Origin: Clostridia bacterium
GTDB taxonomy: Bacteria > Bacillota > Clostridia > Peptostreptococcales > Anaerovoracaceae
Assembly (NCBI GenBank): GCA_024403005.1
Contig: JAKSSQ010000077.1
Span: 1 to 8,334 of the forward strand
Direction of reading: 5' to 3'
DNA length: 8,334 nucleotides
Part shown: in pieces, positions 5,964 to 8,334 of the stretch
How positions within the stretch are numbered: position 1 is the stretch's first letter
Layout: each line of letters starts with the position of its first letter
Translations under genes and position numbers: made by a program
Notes under the pieces: generated by a model
Seen by the model: only the letters and a program-made list of their open reading frames with translations
Databases searched by the model: none
What the model was told of the DNA's origin: nothing

Positions 5964-8201
5964 TTACTTGAGCTTTGCTGCGTAGTAGTTCATTAAGCAT
6001 CCTTCAAGGATGATAGTCTTTTCGTCTTCTGTAAGGCCCTTGATGTGGAGCATGATGTCCTTAACGCCGTCCTTGCAGATAACCTTTGCGGGAATGTCTT
6101 CGATTCCTTCTGCAACTGCCTTGCGGATTCCGGGAACGAATACGTAATCGTCTTCTTCGTATTCGAACGGTGTACCTTCGTCCAGTGTGAACGGCAGGAT
6201 ACCCCAGTTGATGCAGTTGGAACGATATCTCTTTGTAGCATATTCGTAGCAGATGTTAGCGAAGCCGCCCAGTACCTTCTGGCAGGATGCAGCCTGTTCT
6301 CTTGCGGAACCGTCGCCGGGCTTGTTTGCGAATACGCAGGAACCGAACTGAGTATTCTTCAGGAGTTCTTCTGCGTCGCCTACCTTAGCGAGAGCTTCCT
6401 TAAGAGCTGCAACGTCTCCGCCGTCTCTTCTTGCTGCTTCCTGAGCTGCGATTGCCTTGGACTTGCCAACGTATTCGGGGCATCTTCTGGAAAGCGCATA
6501 TTCGGAGAGTCTCAGCGGGTTGGATCTGAGAGAGCTTGTTTCGCCGGAAGGAATGAGTTCGTCTGTTGTTGTAACAGGATCGTGGATTACTGCAGCCAGC
6601 TTGAGCATGATGTGTTCTGTAAGGCTGTACATCTTGGGCCAGTCTGTGATGTTGGGTCCGAGGATGAGTTCTACAGAGGGGTCAGCCTTGCCGTAGCCGT
6701 AGTAGAGTCTCTTGTCGTAAACTTCCTTGTCGAAGTGATATTCGTGGGGTGTGTATTCGTATTCAACGTCTGTAGCTGCTGTGATAACGCCGCCGTTAGC
6801 TGCTGTAGCTGCGATGGAGCGAGCGTCCATGAGGCAAACGCCGGAAATCTGGCCTTCGCCGGGCTTGGAACCTTCTCTGTTGGGGAAGTTTCTTGTTGTG
6901 TGTCTTAAGGACAGACCGTTGTTTGCGGGAACGTCGCCAGCGCCGAAGCAGGGTCCGCAGAAGGAAGGCTTAATTACAGCGCCTGCCTTGAGCAGTTCTG
7001 TTGTAGCGCCAATCTTTGTGAGTTCCAGAGATACGGGAACGCTTGTGGGATATACGCTCAGGGAGAAGTAATCGTTGCCTGTGCTCTTATCCTTCAGGAT
7101 GCATGCAGCTTCGTCGATGGAGTCAAACATACCGCCGGAGCAGCCTGCGATGATACCCTGGTCTGCGTGAACGCCATCAGCCTTAACCTTGGACTGGAGA
7201 TCCATGTGAGCCTTGGGGAACTTCTTTGCAGCTTCTTCTTCGACCTTTGCAAGGATTTCCTTAGCGTTCTTCTGGAATTCGTGGATTGTGTAAGCGTTGG
7301 AGGGGTGGAACGGCAGAGCGATCATGGATTCCATCTTATCCAGTTCGATTGTGATCATTGCATCGTAGTATGCGCCGTTGCCAGCCTGGAGCTTCTTGTA
7401 GTCCTGGGGTCTCTTATGAGCTTCGAAGAACTTTTCTGTAATTTCGTCTGTTTCCCAGATGGAGGACAGGCATGTTGTTTCTGTTGTCATTACATCGATA
7501 CCGTTTCTGAAATCGATGGGCAGATACTTGAGTCCGGGGCCTGCAAATTCGAGAACCTTGTTCTTTACGAAACCGTTTGCGAATGTTTCCTTAACGAGGG
7601 AAATTGCAACGTCGTGGGGTCCGATGCCCTTGGGGGGTTCACCTGTCAGGTATACGAGAACAACTTCGGGATAGTTAACGTCCCATGTATTCTTAAGGAG
7701 CTGCTTTACGAGTTCGGGTCCGCCTTCGCCTACAGCCATTGTGCCCAGGGCGCCGTATCTTGTGTGAGAGTCGGAACCGAGGATCATGGCGCCGCACTTA
7801 GCCATTTCTTCTCTTGCATAAGAGTGAATTACGGACTGGTTAGCGGGAACGTAGATTCCACCGTACTTCTTTGCTGCGGAAAGACCGAAAACGTGGTCGT
7901 CTTCGTTAATTGTACCGCCTACAGCGCAAAGGGAGTTGTGACAGTTGGTCATAGCGTAGGGCATGGGGAATTCCTTGAGACCGGAACCTCTTGCTGTCTG
8001 GATGATACCAACGTATGTGATGTCGTGGGAAACCATTGCATCGAAAGTGATTTCCAGCTTTTCAGGATCTTCGGACTTGCTGTGAGCCTGAAGAATGCTG
8101 TAAGCAATAGTCTTTTTCATTGCTTCTTCCTTGGGTTCGGCGGATTCCTTAACGGGCTTGCCGTCTACCAGGTAGAAACCTTCTCCGTACAGTTTGATCA
8201 T
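5964..8201 (-). CDS. Aconitase-family hydratase, YbhJ-like; probable aconitate hydratase
   Basis: This is a 745-residue aconitase-superfamily [4Fe-4S] enzyme that probably converts citrate to isocitrate for the adjacent isocitrate dehydrogenase. Visible aconitase features are TNCHNSL (H88), SDSHTRYGALG (143-153), the likely cluster cysteines C354 (IAGCSGG), C415 and C418 (FCGPC), and DGSAREQAA in the swivel domain (S632, R634 equivalent to the catalytic serine and arginine of GSSRE). It differs from AcnA and AcnB: the usual GSCTN cluster motif is replaced by AGCSGG, and GETSSLRSNP and LSRRCPEYVGKS resemble E. coli YbhJ (about 750 residues, function unassigned as far as I know). Context favours real aconitase activity. 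The ATG at 8201 is chosen for its AGAAAGGAG site and its start MIKLYGEGFYLVDGK. The 33-residue upstream extension has unrelated composition. It is the first gene of the operon. Confidence 0.88.
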   Translation of the reverse strand: MIKLYGEGFYLVDGKPVKESAEPKEEAMKKTIAYSILQAHSKSEDPEKLEITFDAMVSHDITYVGIIQTARGSGLKEFPMPYAMTNCHNSLCAVGGTINEDDHVFGLSAAKKYGGIYVPANQSVIHSYAREEMAKCGAMILGSDSHTRYGALGTMAVGEGGPELVKQLLKNTWDVNYPEVVLVYLTGEPPKGIGPHDVAISLVKETFANGFVKNKVLEFAGPGLKYLPIDFRNGIDVMTTETTCLSSIWETDEITEKFFEAHKRPQDYKKLQAGNGAYYDAMITIELDKMESMIALPFHPSNAYTIHEFQKNAKEILAKVEEEAAKKFPKAHMDLQSKVKADGVHADQGIIAGCSGGMFDSIDEAACILKDKSTGNDYFSLSVYPTSVPVSLELTKIGATTELLKAGAVIKPSFCGPCFGAGDVPANNGLSLRHTTRNFPNREGSKPGEGQISGVCLMDARSIAATAANGGVITAATDVEYEYTPHEYHFDKEVYDKRLYYGYGKADPSVELILGPNITDWPKMYSLTEHIMLKLAAVIHDPVTTTDELIPSGETSSLRSNPLRLSEYALSRRCPEYVGKSKAIAAQEAARRDGGDVAALKEALAKVGDAEELLKNTQFGSCVFANKPGDGSAREQAASCQKVLGGFANICYEYATKRYRSNCINWGILPFTLDEGTPFEYEEDDYVFVPGIRKAVAEGIEDIPAKVICKDGVKDIMLHIKGLTEDEKTIILEGCLMNYYAAKLK

Positions 8202-8267
8202 GTAAGTACTCCTTTCTGATCCATGTAATAATTGGCTGTGAAATAATGTCGAATTAGTCCTAAATTG

Positions 8268-8300
8268 AGTATAGCACCGTTGAACATGATTTGTATACAA
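8268..8300 (-). promoter_or_regulatory. Probable promoter and operator of the hydratase-icd-citDEF operon
   Basis: On the minus strand TATACT (8273-8268) is preceded by TGC, giving an extended -10. The -35 region at 17-nt spacing is poor (TACAAA). A perfect 10-bp palindrome TTGTATACAA occupies 8291-8300, about 17 bp upstream of the -10 and so over the -35 region. The transcription start would be near 8261, leaving a 60-nt leader. TGTATACA-type palindromes are typical sites for GntR-family (FadR/FCD type) regulators. A repressor or activator answering a carboxylate or the carbon/nitrogen state is a reasonable guess, but the regulator is not in the window. Confidence 0.5.
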
Positions 8301-8334
8301 TTAAGTAAAATTGAATAAAAAGAATTTTTGTATG

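Noticed and set aside
5950..6000. 17-residue N-terminal extension of isocitrate dehydrogenase
   Set aside because: It would overlap the end of the hydratase gene, and the ATG at 5949 has a well-spaced AAGGAG and matches the family start.
2575..8219. Long plus-strand open frames opposite the citrate genes (2575-3558, 4498-5985, 6045-6908, 7167-8219)
   Set aside because: They mirror recognised genes, have Cys-rich or low-plausibility translations with no family resemblance, and arise because the sense genes avoid TTA, CTA and TCA codons.
8202..8300. 33-residue N-terminal extension of the hydratase
   Set aside because: It would cover the promoter and palindrome, differs in composition from the enzyme, and the ATG at 8201 has a strong AAAGGAG site and the family-like start.

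Overview
The window looks like a chromosomal segment of an anaerobic, Clostridia-like Firmicute. Four things suggest this: strong AGGAGG-type ribosome binding sites, a very short holin-like type I toxin of a kind common in Firmicutes, an ATP-independent citrate lyase, and a cas12a gene. The genus cannot be read from the sequence.

Right-hand three quarters (8201 down to 1987, minus strand): a tightly packed five-gene operon. In transcription order it holds a YbhJ-like aconitase-family hydratase, a eukaryote-like NADP-dependent isocitrate dehydrogenase, and the three citrate lyase subunits CitD (acyl carrier), CitE (beta) and CitF (alpha). Spacings run from 1 to 16 nt. A plausible extended -10 promoter and a perfect TTGTATACAA palindrome lie upstream, and a bidirectional intrinsic terminator lies just after citF. 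The genes describe a citrate branch point: citrate to isocitrate to 2-oxoglutarate plus NADPH, or citrate to acetate plus oxaloacetate. The usual citrate lyase accessory genes (citC, citX, citG) and a citrate transporter are not in the window.

Intergenic island (about 1500-1980): a compact type I toxin-antitoxin locus. On the plus strand there is an extended -10 promoter, a 5' leader whose Shine-Dalgarno sits in a GNRA-capped hairpin, a 27-residue single-span hydrophobic peptide, and a 3' region that can pair back with the leader in three blocks. On the minus strand a convergent promoter and hairpin/U-tract define a likely antisense RNA of about 80 nt covering the toxin 3' end.

Left end (1481 down to 1, minus strand): an uninterrupted 493-codon reading frame that runs off the window edge. 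It is the N-terminal part (WED-I, REC1 and part of REC2) of a Cas12a (Cpf1) type V-A CRISPR effector. The nuclease domains, any cas4/cas1/cas2 genes and the CRISPR array would lie beyond base 1 and cannot be judged. The toxin is transcribed divergently from cas12a and convergently toward the citrate operon. The Cas12a segment is AT-rich with relaxed codon use, unlike the strongly biased citrate genes. This fits a defence island placed next to a core metabolic operon.
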